DNA of 7,144 nucleotides. It comes from Microbacteriaceae bacterium (lineage in GTDB: Bacteria > Actinomycetota > Actinomycetes > Actinomycetales > Microbacteriaceae). Under the pieces are notes generated by a model, which saw only the letters and a program-made list of their open reading frames with translations, was not told the origin of the DNA and did not search any database. The position numbers and the translations under genes were made by a program. Positions within the stretch are counted from its first letter, which is position 1. The number at the start of each line of letters is the position of its first letter. Positions 1-6,400 of this stretch are shown piece by piece. Location of the stretch: contig JAODAY010000218.1 in assembly GCA_025463665.1 (NCBI GenBank), forward strand, positions 1 to 7,144. Reading direction: 5' to 3'.

Positions 1-431
1 CGTCGAGGCCGGGGGGCTATGCCGACGGAGACGCCGCACTCCACCTCATCGCGGACCACCCCGAAGTACTCGCCGAAGCTAAGCCCGGCGGCGCGCGTCT
101 GGGCGTCGAGAACCGCGGTCTCGAGCGCCGCCTTGGCCATGCGGTGGCCGATGACGAAACGCAACACCGTCGCGACGGACTCGGCGGTCACCTCGCCGGC
201 AGCGATCAGCGCGGGCGCCAGATAGTGACGGATGACGCTGTCGCACCCTTTCACGTATTCGCTCGAGTACACCGGATCGGCCATGGCGACGCACTCGCCC
301 CACCCGTCACCGACGCTCGTGCGCACCCGCACGAGCAGCACTTCGCGCGCCGTCTGGCGACCAAACGACGTTTCGAAGGGGCGCACGAGGGGCATTCCCA
401 CGAGGTGCAGGTCGACCGACTCGATTCTCAT
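1..431 (-). CDS. menC: o-succinylbenzoate synthase / N-acylamino acid racemase (enolase superfamily), partial at 3' end
   Basis: The first 143 residues are visible; the rest runs off the left edge. They match the N-terminal capping domain of the MenC/NAAAR branch of the enolase superfamily: MPLVRPFETSFG (residues 13-24) forms the substrate-covering loop, followed by GWGECVAM, DPVYSSEY and GHRMAKAALETAVLDAQ. The closing GVSVGI leads into the barrel. The catalytic lysines and metal-binding acids lie beyond the edge, so catalysis cannot be checked. Members make o-succinylbenzoate for menaquinone, racemise N-succinyl- or N-acylamino acids, or do both. No other men gene is visible, and the upstream neighbour is an amino-acid-type dehydrogenase 49 bp away, which leaves racemase activity open. 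The ATG at 431 gives the family's usual short N-terminus. No Shine-Dalgarno is visible; a short palindrome fills that place. The family call is firm, the reaction is not. Confidence 0.9.
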   Translation of the reverse strand, partial: MRIESVDLHLVGMPLVRPFETSFGRQTAREVLLVRVRTSVGDGWGECVAMADPVYSSEYVKGCDSVIRHYLAPALIAAGEVTAESVATVLRFVIGHRMAKAALETAVLDAQTRAAGLSFGEYFGVVRDEVECGVSVGIAPRPR

Positions 432-433
432 GG

Positions 434-448
434 GGCGATGGTATCGCC
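434..448. repeat. 15-bp palindrome just upstream of the racemase/OSBS start
   Basis: GGCGAT-GGT-ATCGCC is a perfect 6-bp inverted repeat with a 3-nt centre. It ends 2 nt before the minus-strand ATG at 431, where a ribosome binding site would normally sit. It could fold in the mRNA or bind a protein, or be chance in GC-rich DNA. Confidence 0.4.
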
Positions 449-480
449 GCCGCGCACTCGGGTGCTCGGCGAATCCGCGA

Positions 481-1761
481 TCACCGGGTAACGAGGCGGT
501 CTTCGAGCCCCCACCGCTGTCCGTATCCGCCGTCGGCGACGGGCAGCGCCATGAGGTCGAGGAACGGCTTCGCGTCGAAGGCCTCGGGACCGAGAACGCC
601 CGTGCCCGACCAGACGCCCGCCGCGAGCAGTTCGAGGGCGATCACGGGGTTCAGCGCCGTCTGCCAGACGACGCACTGGCTGTCGTATTCGGCCATCGTC
701 CACTCGTTGTCGGCGACGTGGTAGAGGTAGACCTCCCTGGGCGCGCCATCCGTACCGTTGCCGGTGACCCACACTCCCGCGCAGGTCTTGCCCGTCATGC
801 GGGGCCCGATCGTCGCCGGGTCGGGCAGCCCCGCAGCCACGACGTCGCGCGGCGCGACCTGCACGGGTCCGGCCGGGCTGCGCACCGTGAGCGGCGCCGT
901 CGTGTCGAGGCCGAGCTGATGCAGCGTCTTCAGGATTCCGATGAACTCGTTGCCGAGCCCGTACTTGAAAGTCACCCGCCGCGCGTCGAGCCAGCGCGGC
1001 ATCAGCACGACTTCCTCGTGTTCGACGTTCACGCACTCGACCGCCCCGATGCCCTCGGGAAACTCGAACACCTCCGGCTCGCTGAACGGCTCGGTCGTGA
1101 ACCAGCCGCGGTTCTTCTCCCACACGACAGGCGGGTTGAGGCACTCCTCGATCGTCGTCCAGATCGAGAACGACGGGGCGAAGATCTCGTTGCCCGCCTC
1201 GTCGCGCACCACGAGGTTGGCGCCGTCTCTCGTGCCCAGCTCGTCTATCTCCGAGAAGAGGTGATCGGCGGCGTAGCGCGCGAATACGTCGCTCAGGCCG
1301 GGCTCGACGCCCATCCCGACCAGCGCGAGCCGGCCGCCGGTCTCCCAGTCGGCTGACTGGGCGAACTGGTCGTCGCCGAGCTTGACGCCGGTCTCGGAGT
1401 GCGGGTGCAGCGGATGAGGTTCCGACAGGCTCATCGCCATGTCGAGGTAGTCGGCGCCCGCGGCGAGCGCCCCCGCGAAGACGGTCGGCACGAACTTCGG
1501 TTCCACGGCGTTCATCACGTGGGTGGCCCGGTGTTCGCGCGCGAGAGCCGCGACGTTATCGGGATCGGACGCGTCTACGGCGGCGGCGCGGAAGCGGGAC
1601 GCGACATCCGCCCCATGCCTCTCGGCGATCCAGGCGACGACGTCGCGCGCCCGTTCCATGTCATAGTCACTGACGACGATGAGGTCGAAGAACGAACGGC
1701 GAGCCGCGATCTTCGCGATCGCATTGCCGACGCCGCCGGCACCCACGAGCAGAATTCTCAT
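481..1761 (-). CDS. saccharopine dehydrogenase-family NAD(P)-dependent oxidoreductase
   Basis: A 426-residue soluble protein. It opens with a Rossmann fold: the dinucleotide loop GAGGVG is at residues 7-12 and an acidic residue (D32) ends strand two. NAVEPKF (84-90) and YLDMA (105-109), then GMGVEPGLSD (149-158), are typical of the saccharopine dehydrogenase/carboxynorspermidine synthase family. The C-terminal half is the family's catalytic/dimer domain and ends in GVLGPEAFDAKPFLDLM, also family-typical. Members reduce or oxidise a secondary amine joining two amino-acid-like parts, but the substrate cannot be read from sequence; saccharopine or another opine-like compound are candidates. It starts 16 bp after the PAP2 stop with no clear Shine-Dalgarno, so translation may depend on upstream ribosomes. 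It is followed 49 bp later by a racemase/OSBS gene, suggesting a shared amino-acid-related role. Length and domains look intact. Confidence 0.88.
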   Translation of the reverse strand: MRILLVGAGGVGNAIAKIAARRSFFDLIVVSDYDMERARDVVAWIAERHGADVASRFRAAAVDASDPDNVAALAREHRATHVMNAVEPKFVPTVFAGALAAGADYLDMAMSLSEPHPLHPHSETGVKLGDDQFAQSADWETGGRLALVGMGVEPGLSDVFARYAADHLFSEIDELGTRDGANLVVRDEAGNEIFAPSFSIWTTIEECLNPPVVWEKNRGWFTTEPFSEPEVFEFPEGIGAVECVNVEHEEVVLMPRWLDARRVTFKYGLGNEFIGILKTLHQLGLDTTAPLTVRSPAGPVQVAPRDVVAAGLPDPATIGPRMTGKTCAGVWVTGNGTDGAPREVYLYHVADNEWTMAEYDSQCVVWQTALNPVIALELLAAGVWSGTGVLGPEAFDAKPFLDLMALPVADGGYGQRWGLEDRLVTR

Positions 1762-1777
1762 AACCCAAGGTAGTGCC

Positions 1778-2419
1778 TCAACGCCTCGATTCGAGGGCGA
1801 GTTTTCGCGCGAACGGCGCCCAGACGATGAGGGCGACCGCGAGGCCCACGAGGGCGCCCCCGACCGTGTCGCTGACCCAGTGGGCGCCGAGGTAGGTGCG
1901 ACTCAGCATCATGAGAACGACGTAGGCGACACCGACGACCCACACCCAGGCGCGGGCGAAGATGAGGCCGAGGCACACGACGAGCGTGGCGGCATTGGCG
2001 GCATGGCCGGAGGGGAACGAACCGAAGTCGCTCACCACCAGGATGTCCTCCGGGCGTGGCCGGCCGTAGATTCCCTTGAGCAACTGCACGACCGCGGCGC
2101 TGAGGGCGGTGGAGAGCCCGAAGAACAGGGCGGTGTAGAACCTCTTCCGCACGCAGAAGATGATGACGATGACGACCGGCAGCAGGTAGGCGAACCATCC
2201 CCCACCGAGGTAGTTCATGAGGAGCGACGGCACCTCCCAGACGGGATTGCGGTGCTCGACGATCTCCTCCATCCACTCCGCGTCTGCCTCGAACGGCAGG
2301 TTCCCGCGGATGAGCGCGATGGAGCCCACAACGACCGCGAGAGCGATCGCCACGCTGCCGCTGATGATGGGCCAGCGGCGCGAGATCTTCGTCGCCTGGC
2401 GTACTTCGTGCTGGGTCAT
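1778..2419 (-). CDS. PAP2-family membrane phosphatase
   Basis: A 213-residue integral membrane protein carrying all three phosphatase motifs of the PAP2/acid phosphatase superfamily: K115-x6-R122-P123, PSGH at 136-139 (H139 catalytic) and SR-x5-H-x3-D at 173-184 (H180 nucleophile, D184). Hydrophobic helices are seen near 18-37, 75-90, 97-114, 143-155, 157-172 and 186-201, the usual six-helix core with the active site on the outer face. Relatives dephosphorylate lipid phosphates such as phosphatidic acid, phosphatidylglycerol phosphate or undecaprenyl pyrophosphate; which one cannot be told. A good Shine-Dalgarno (GAAGGG, 5 nt before ATG) supports the start, followed by a basic cytoplasmic N-terminus. 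It lies 24 bp after the MFS gene and 16 bp before the dehydrogenase gene, consistent with an operon. No link to xylose use is evident. Confidence 0.93.
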   Translation of the reverse strand: MTQHEVRQATKISRRWPIISGSVAIALAVVVGSIALIRGNLPFEADAEWMEEIVEHRNPVWEVPSLLMNYLGGGWFAYLLPVVIVIIFCVRKRFYTALFFGLSTALSAAVVQLLKGIYGRPRPEDILVVSDFGSFPSGHAANAATLVVCLGLIFARAWVWVVGVAYVVLMMLSRTYLGAHWVSDTVGGALVGLAVALIVWAPFARKLALESRR

Positions 2420-2443
2420 GGGTTCCCTTCGACCCGAACCACA

Positions 2444-3673
2444 CTAGTGCGCGAGTGCGGGCACCGACTCGGGTTTTACCAGCAGCCACATGGCGAATAG
2501 CGACAGGACCGCGGTGGCCGCCATCACGCCGCCCATCGGAACGGTGTTGTGGATGCCGAAGAGGCCGACGATCGGGGAGATGAGACCCGCGAGCCCGAAG
2601 TTGACCGCACCCATGACCGACGCCGCCGTCGCGGCCTCCCCGCCGTGGCCGGCGAGCGCGAGCACCTGCTGGCACGGGAATGCGAAGCCGCAGGACGCGA
2701 TGAAGAACCACAGCGGGATGAGGATGCCGACGAGGCCTGCGCCGGCGAGATCGAGCGCGACGAGGGTCAGCGACGAGACGAGCATGGCGACGACCGCACC
2801 GAGCAGGATCCACTGCGGGCCGAAGTGCCGGGCAAGGCGGGCGCTGGTCTGCACGCCGACGACGACGCCCACCGAGTTGATCGCGAAGAGGAGGCCGAAC
2901 TGCTGGGGGTCGAGCCCGTAGACGTTCTGGAACAGGAAGGACGACGACGAGAGGTAGGCGAACAGCCCGGAGAAGGTCATGCCGGCGATGACCACCACGC
3001 CGACGAACACTCGGTCGGTGAACAGCGCGGCATAGCGCTGCCGCACCGTGCTGTGCCCGCGCTCCGCCCTGCGGGCGGCAGGCAGCGTCTCGACGAGGAA
3101 GAACACGGCCGCGAACAGCGCGAACAGCGCGTAGGCGGCGAGGAACCAGAACACCCCGCGCCAACTGAGCACGAGCAGCAGTTGCGAACCGATGACCGGA
3201 GCGACGATCGGCGCGAGCCCGCTCACGAGGGCGAGCCGCGACAGCATGTGCACGAGGGGCAGGCCGCCGAACAGGTCGCGCACGATGGCCATGGCGACGA
3301 CGCCCCCGCCCGCCGCGCCGATGCCCTGCAGCACCCGGAACACGGCGATCCAGGTGATGTCGGGGGCGAAGGCGACACCGACGCTCGCGACGATGTGCAG
3401 TGCGGTCGCGATGATCAGCGGCAGGCGCCGCCCCACCTTGTCGCTCCACGGACCGACGATGAGCTGCCCGAACGCGAAACCGAGGGTCGTGGCGGTCAGC
3501 GTGAGCTGGATGGCCGCGGTCGACACCCCGAGATCGTCGGAGAGGGCGGGGAAGGCGGGCAGATAGAGGTCTATGGTGAACGGGCCGAGTCCGGTGAGGG
3601 CGCCGAGCACGATGATGTAGACGAATCTCTGCCGCCGCGACAGCGAATCGCCGCGATGAACACTGGTGGTCAC
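2444..3673 (-). CDS. MFS transporter, Bcr/CflA-type multidrug efflux family
   Basis: A 409-residue protein with about twelve membrane segments. TM1 carries TIDLYLPAFPAL (residues 33-44), a hallmark of the Bcr/CflA drug:proton antiporters. The loop between TM2 and TM3 has the MFS motif A, GPWSDKVGRR (74-83); TM4 has motif-B-like RVLQGIGAAGGG (113-124); TM5 has an antiporter motif-C-like SGLAPIVAPVIGS (151-163). Relatives export drugs such as bicyclomycin, chloramphenicol or sulphonamides, and some export amino acids or sugars; the substrate here is unknown. The GTG start overlaps the repressor stop by 4 nt (GTGA), with GGGGA about 9 nt upstream, so translation is probably coupled to the repressor. 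No nearer ATG gives a complete TM1. Sugar uptake is less likely than efflux, given motif C and family resemblance. Confidence 0.9.
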   Translation of the reverse strand: MTTSVHRGDSLSRRQRFVYIIVLGALTGLGPFTIDLYLPAFPALSDDLGVSTAAIQLTLTATTLGFAFGQLIVGPWSDKVGRRLPLIIATALHIVASVGVAFAPDITWIAVFRVLQGIGAAGGGVVAMAIVRDLFGGLPLVHMLSRLALVSGLAPIVAPVIGSQLLLVLSWRGVFWFLAAYALFALFAAVFFLVETLPAARRAERGHSTVRQRYAALFTDRVFVGVVVIAGMTFSGLFAYLSSSSFLFQNVYGLDPQQFGLLFAINSVGVVVGVQTSARLARHFGPQWILLGAVVAMLVSSLTLVALDLAGAGLVGILIPLWFFIASCGFAFPCQQVLALAGHGGEAATAASVMGAVNFGLAGLISPIVGLFGIHNTVPMGGVMAATAVLSLFAMWLLVKPESVPALAH

Positions 3674-4899
3674 TGTGAATTTTCCCCGTCGGTGGCGCTG
3701 GGTGTGGGTTGCGTGGCGGCGCTCGCCGCGGCGCTCGCTGGATCGCGCAGCAGGTCTTCGAACGCCAGTTGGGCGGCGCCGATCATCAAGAGGTCCTCGC
3801 CGAGCGCCGCCGGAACGATGCGCACGCCCTCGAACGCCGCCGGCACAGCCTGCTGCGCGACGCAGTCCTCGAGGGTGACCGGGTCGAAGGCGTAGAGGGC
3901 GGCGAGGAAGCCGCCGAGCACCACGGTCTGCGGGTTGAGCACGTTGATCGCGTTACTGAGGGCGACACTGAGGATGCGCAGTTGCCTGCTCACCTCGGCG
4001 CGCACCGCGGGGTTTTCGCTGGCATCCGCGAGTGCCTGCTCGAGCCGGAGGCCGTCGGCGCTCGAGAGACCGACGACGTCGAGCAGGCGGGCCCGGCTGA
4101 CCTCGTCCTCGAGTGTTCCGTCGGGGCTCGTGCGGTCGGTCCCGATGTCGATGCCGAGCCGGTTCTGACCGAACTCTCCCGCATATCCGCCGACGCCACC
4201 GAGCGGCCGCCCGCTCGCGATGACCCCGCCCCCGATGCCGCTCGCGCCACCGTTGAGGTAGATCATGTCGGTCGCGTCGCGACCGACACCGAAAAGGTGT
4301 TCAGCGAGAGCACCGAGGCTCGCGTCGTTGCCGATCGCCACGCGGTATCCGGTCGCCGTTGCGACGAGTTCGGCGAGTGGCTGGTCGAACCACTCGAGGT
4401 GCGGGGCCCAGCGCACCACGCCGTCGCTCGAGCGCACGAGCCCGGGAACGGCGACGCCCACGGCCACCACGGTGCGGCCGACAAGCACACCGCGCTCGAG
4501 TTCCGCGACGATGTCGGCGATGATCGCAGTCGCCTCCGCCGGCGAGAGGGCGTGGTCTACATCGCGGCGAAGGCGGTGCACCACCGTTCCGGCGAGGCCC
4601 ACGACCCCTACCGTCACCGCGTCGAGCTCCGGATTCACTGCGATGGTGACGTGCGTGTCGGCCGGGCTGATCTGCGGCGAGGGTCGACCCACCGTGGTCA
4701 CCGAGGCATCCGGTTCCCTCACCACGACGAGGTCGAGGGCGACCAGCTCCGCGACGAGGGCGGCGACCGTCGAACGGTTGAGACCGGTGGCGTGGGTGAT
4801 TTGCGAGCGCGACACCCTGCCGCGCCGGTGCACGATGCCGAGCACCATGGACAGGTTCTCACGCCGCACGCTGTCGAGGTTGTTGCCGAGCATCGCCAT
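3670..4899 (-). CDS. ROK-family transcriptional repressor, XylR-type candidate
   Basis: 409 residues. An N-terminal winged helix-turn-helix (about 10-62, core VSRSQITHATGLNRSTVAAL at 29-48) precedes a ROK sugar-kinase-like domain. ROK marks include GVAVPGLV (148-155), GNDASLGALAEHLFG (190-204), the glycine-rich SGIGGGVIASGRPL (220-233) and GYAGEFGQ (238-245). The kinase-type N-terminal phosphate loop is absent, as expected for a repressor. Unusually, the zinc-binding CxCGxxGC loop that normally follows GE-x-GH is missing: the histidine is Q245 and no cysteines follow. Its divergent position beside xylA makes a xylose-responsive repressor of xylAB the natural reading, but this is inference; xylulose or another sugar is possible. 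The ATG at 4899 is preferred over the one two codons later because AGGGG lies 7 nt before it. An Ala/Ser/Thr-rich tail (about 384-409) closes the protein. Confidence 0.92.
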   Translation of the reverse strand: MAMLGNNLDSVRRENLSMVLGIVHRRGRVSRSQITHATGLNRSTVAALVAELVALDLVVVREPDASVTTVGRPSPQISPADTHVTIAVNPELDAVTVGVVGLAGTVVHRLRRDVDHALSPAEATAIIADIVAELERGVLVGRTVVAVGVAVPGLVRSSDGVVRWAPHLEWFDQPLAELVATATGYRVAIGNDASLGALAEHLFGVGRDATDMIYLNGGASGIGGGVIASGRPLGGVGGYAGEFGQNRLGIDIGTDRTSPDGTLEDEVSRARLLDVVGLSSADGLRLEQALADASENPAVRAEVSRQLRILSVALSNAINVLNPQTVVLGGFLAALYAFDPVTLEDCVAQQAVPAAFEGVRIVPAALGEDLLMIGAAQLAFEDLLRDPASAAASAATQPTPSATDGENSQ

Positions 4900-4979
4900 G
4901 TCGACGCCCCTTTCCGCTGTGCGAGCCGACCGTTCGTCACCCGCATCACAACCCTAGGGCGCAATCCACGGCCCCCTTG

Positions 4980-4993
4980 CAGTGTCCAGTGTA
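4980..4993 (+). repeat. tandem 7-nt direct repeat CAGTGTC-CAGTGTA
   Basis: CAGTGT occurs twice in direct orientation, 7 nt apart, just upstream of and touching the AT-rich patch before xylA. It could be part of a regulator binding site or chance; too short to decide. Confidence 0.35.
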
Positions 4994-5010
4994 ATATGTT
5001 CTGATATACA
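4990..5010. promoter_or_regulatory. candidate operator upstream of xylA, TGTA-N13-TACA
   Basis: TGTA (4990-4993) and TACA (5007-5010) are inverted half-sites. Each is joined on its inner side to ATAT, with one base difference in register, so the dyad is imperfect. The site lies 33 nt before the xylA start and overlaps the likely promoter, where a ROK repressor would block transcription. Binding by the neighbouring ROK protein is inference. Confidence 0.4.
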
Positions 5011-5043
5011 ACAAATCACCGACGACGTTGAAGGACTCTTGAC

Positions 5044-6237
5044 ATGACCGCGACCCCCACGCCCGCCGACAAATTTTCCTTCGGTCTCTGGACCATCGGC
5101 TACAACGGGGCCGACCCGTTCGGTGGCCCCACCCGTGCACCGCTCGATGTCGTGCACGGCGTGGAGAAGCTCGCCGAGATCGGCGCATACGGCTTGACCT
5201 TCCACGATGACGACCTGTTCGCCTTCGGTTCGACCGACGCAGAACGCCAGGAGCAGATCGACCGCCTCAAGCAGGTGCTCTCCGACACCGGCATCGTCGT
5301 GCCGATGGTCACCACCAACCTGTTCAGCGCCCCCGTCTTCAAGGACGGCGGCTTCACCTCGAACGACCGCGACGTGCGTCGCTTCGCGTTGCGCAAGGTT
5401 CTGCGCAACGTCGATCTGGCCGCCGAGCTGGGCGCACAGACGTTCGTCATGTGGGGCGGCCGCGAGGGTGCGGAGTACGACTCGGCGAAGGACGTGCGCG
5501 GAGCGCTCGCGCGTTACCGCGAAGCGGTCAACCTGCTCGGCGACTACGTGACCGAGAAGGGCTACGACATCAGATTCGCCATCGAGCCCAAGCCGAACGA
5601 GCCCCGCGGCGACATCCTCCTGCCGACTCTCGGCCACGCGCTCGCATTCATCGAGACCCTCGAGCGTCCGGAACTCGTCGGCGTCAACCCCGAGGTCGGA
5701 CACGAGCAGATGGCCGGGCTGAACTTCACCGCGGGCATCGCCCAGGCGCTCGACGCGGGCAAGCTGTTCCACATCGACCTCAACGGCCAGCGCGGCATCA
5801 AATACGACCAGGACCTCGTCTTCGGCCACGGCGACCTGCAGAACGCATTCTCCCTCGTCGACCTGCTCGAAAACGGCGGCCCGAACGGCACGCCCGCATA
5901 CACAGGCCCGCGTCACTTCGACTACAAGCCCTCGCGCACCGAAGACGAGACCGGCGTCTGGGCGTCCGCCGAGGCGAACATGCGCATGTACCTGCTGCTG
6001 AAGGAGCGCGCCGCTGCGTTCCGCGCCGACCCCGAGGTGCAGGCCGCGCTCGTCGCCTCCAAGGTCGAGGAGATCAACACCCCGACGCTCGGCGACGGCG
6101 AGAGCTACGACGACCTCATCGCCGACACCTCGGCGTTCGAGGGCTTCGACGCCGGCGCCTATTACAACGGCAAGGGCTTCGGCTTCGTGCGTCTGCAGCA
6201 GCTCGCCGCCGAGCACCTCATTGGCGCGCGCGGCTGA
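5044..6237 (+). CDS. xylA: xylose isomerase, class I
   Basis: A 397-residue TIM-barrel enzyme of the cytoplasm that interconverts D-xylose and D-xylulose (and glucose/fructose) with two divalent metals. The numbering matches the well-studied Streptomyces enzymes: H54 and D57 in TFHDDD, W137, E181 and K183 in [12 protein letters not shown]217 and H220 in [12 protein letters not shown]245, D255 and D257 in [16 protein letters not shown], and the last metal ligand at D293 in HFDYKP. The shift of that aspartate from about 287 reflects an extra stretch of about six residues in [14 protein letters not shown] (278-291). All catalytic and metal residues are present, so it should be active. The ATG has a strong GAAGGA Shine-Dalgarno 8 nt upstream. 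It is divergent from a ROK repressor and followed by xylB, so it is probably induced by xylose. Confidence 0.98.
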   Translation: MTATPTPADKFSFGLWTIGYNGADPFGGPTRAPLDVVHGVEKLAEIGAYGLTFHDDDLFAFGSTDAERQEQIDRLKQVLSDTGIVVPMVTTNLFSAPVFKDGGFTSNDRDVRRFALRKVLRNVDLAAELGAQTFVMWGGREGAEYDSAKDVRGALARYREAVNLLGDYVTEKGYDIRFAIEPKPNEPRGDILLPTLGHALAFIETLERPELVGVNPEVGHEQMAGLNFTAGIAQALDAGKLFHIDLNGQRGIKYDQDLVFGHGDLQNAFSLVDLLENGGPNGTPAYTGPRHFDYKPSRTEDETGVWASAEANMRMYLLLKERAAAFRADPEVQAALVASKVEEINTPTLGDGESYDDLIADTSAFEGFDAGAYYNGKGFGFVRLQQLAAEHLIGARG

Positions 6238-6241
6238 ACGC

Positions 6242-6263
6242 CGGCGGGCTTCGGCCCTCGCCG
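6242..6263 (+). terminator. UUCG-capped hairpin directly after xylA
   Basis: Starting 5 nt after the xylA stop, GGGC-TTCG-GCCC forms a 4-bp stem capped by the very stable C(UUCG)G tetraloop. After a 2-nt bulge (6258-6259) it continues as CGGC paired with GCCG. There is no T-run, so it may be an inefficient terminator, an attenuator, or a 3'-end stabiliser that lets xylA be expressed more than xylB. Confidence 0.45.
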
Positions 6264-6277
6264 TCAGGGCGCCTCCC

Positions 6278-6317
6278 CGGTACAACCGCTACAGCTCGAG
6301 CCATAGCGGTTGTACCG
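6278..6317. repeat. 14-bp perfect inverted repeat between xylA and xylB, with nested CGGT-N3-ACCG sites
   Basis: The arms 6278-6291 and 6304-6317 are perfect reverse complements, separated by 12 nt that contain the palindrome GCTCGAGC (6294-6301). Each arm also contains its own 11-bp dyad: CGGT-ACA-ACCG at 6278-6288 and CGGT-TGT-ACCG at 6307-6317. The element could fold into a long RNA hairpin, or act as a pair of protein binding sites centred 29 bp apart, upstream of xylB. No T-run follows. The dyad spacing resembles the TGGT-N3-ACCA core used by FadR-type GntR regulators; no such regulator is in view. Confidence 0.6.
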
Positions 6318-6400
6318 TGATGGCGCCCACACCCACTCCCGCGGTGCGACACCTCCGCAGCGCCGATATCACGCGCACCTCCCCCTCACGAAAGGCCGCC

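Larger units (their letters stand above)
4900..5043. promoter_or_regulatory. divergent promoter region between the ROK repressor and xylA
   Basis: This 144-bp gap must hold the start signals for both units. Its most unusual part is an AT-rich patch at about 4990-5016 in otherwise GC-rich DNA. For xylA, TTGCAG (4978-4983) is a possible -35 and GATATA (5003-5008) or an overlapping hexamer a possible -10, but the 18-19 nt spacing and weak hexamers make this tentative. The Shine-Dalgarno of xylA is clear: GAAGGA (5030-5035), 8 nt before ATG. The repressor side has AGGGG 7 nt before its ATG. An 8-bp palindrome CCCTAGGG (4952-4959) lies mid-gap and may be chance. Confidence 0.75.

Noticed and set aside
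232..1356. 374-codon plus-strand frame opposite the racemase and dehydrogenase genes
   Set aside because: Spans two real minus-strand genes and their gap, and has no domain signature.
481..1761. Assignment of the dehydrogenase as true saccharopine dehydrogenase of lysine metabolism
   Set aside because: The family is clear but substrate cannot be read from motifs. No lysine-ketoglutarate reductase or other lysine gene is nearby.
1758..3449. 563-codon minus-strand open frame across the PAP2 and MFS genes
   Set aside because: Arg/Gly/His-rich low-complexity translation with no recognisable motif. It is a GC-driven shadow of two genes with clear motifs in another frame.
2549..3895. 448-codon plus-strand open frame opposite the MFS gene
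   Set aside because: Extremely Glu/Arg/His/Asp-rich, typical of the reverse complement of membrane-protein codons in GC-rich DNA.
4952..4959. CCCTAGGG palindrome in the divergent gap as an operator
   Set aside because: Only 8 bp, with no extension on either side; likely to occur by chance.
3709..5004. 431-codon plus-strand frame opposite the ROK gene
   Set aside because: Shadow of a confident gene; it also runs through the divergent promoter region.
4954..6285. 443-codon antisense open frame opposite xylA
   Set aside because: xylA has all catalytic residues in the forward frame. The antisense product is Val/Glu/Ala-rich without family marks and arises from codon bias.
6365..6370. GATATC before xylB as a -10 box
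   Set aside because: No acceptable -35 hexamer at normal spacing; it is simply a 6-bp palindrome.
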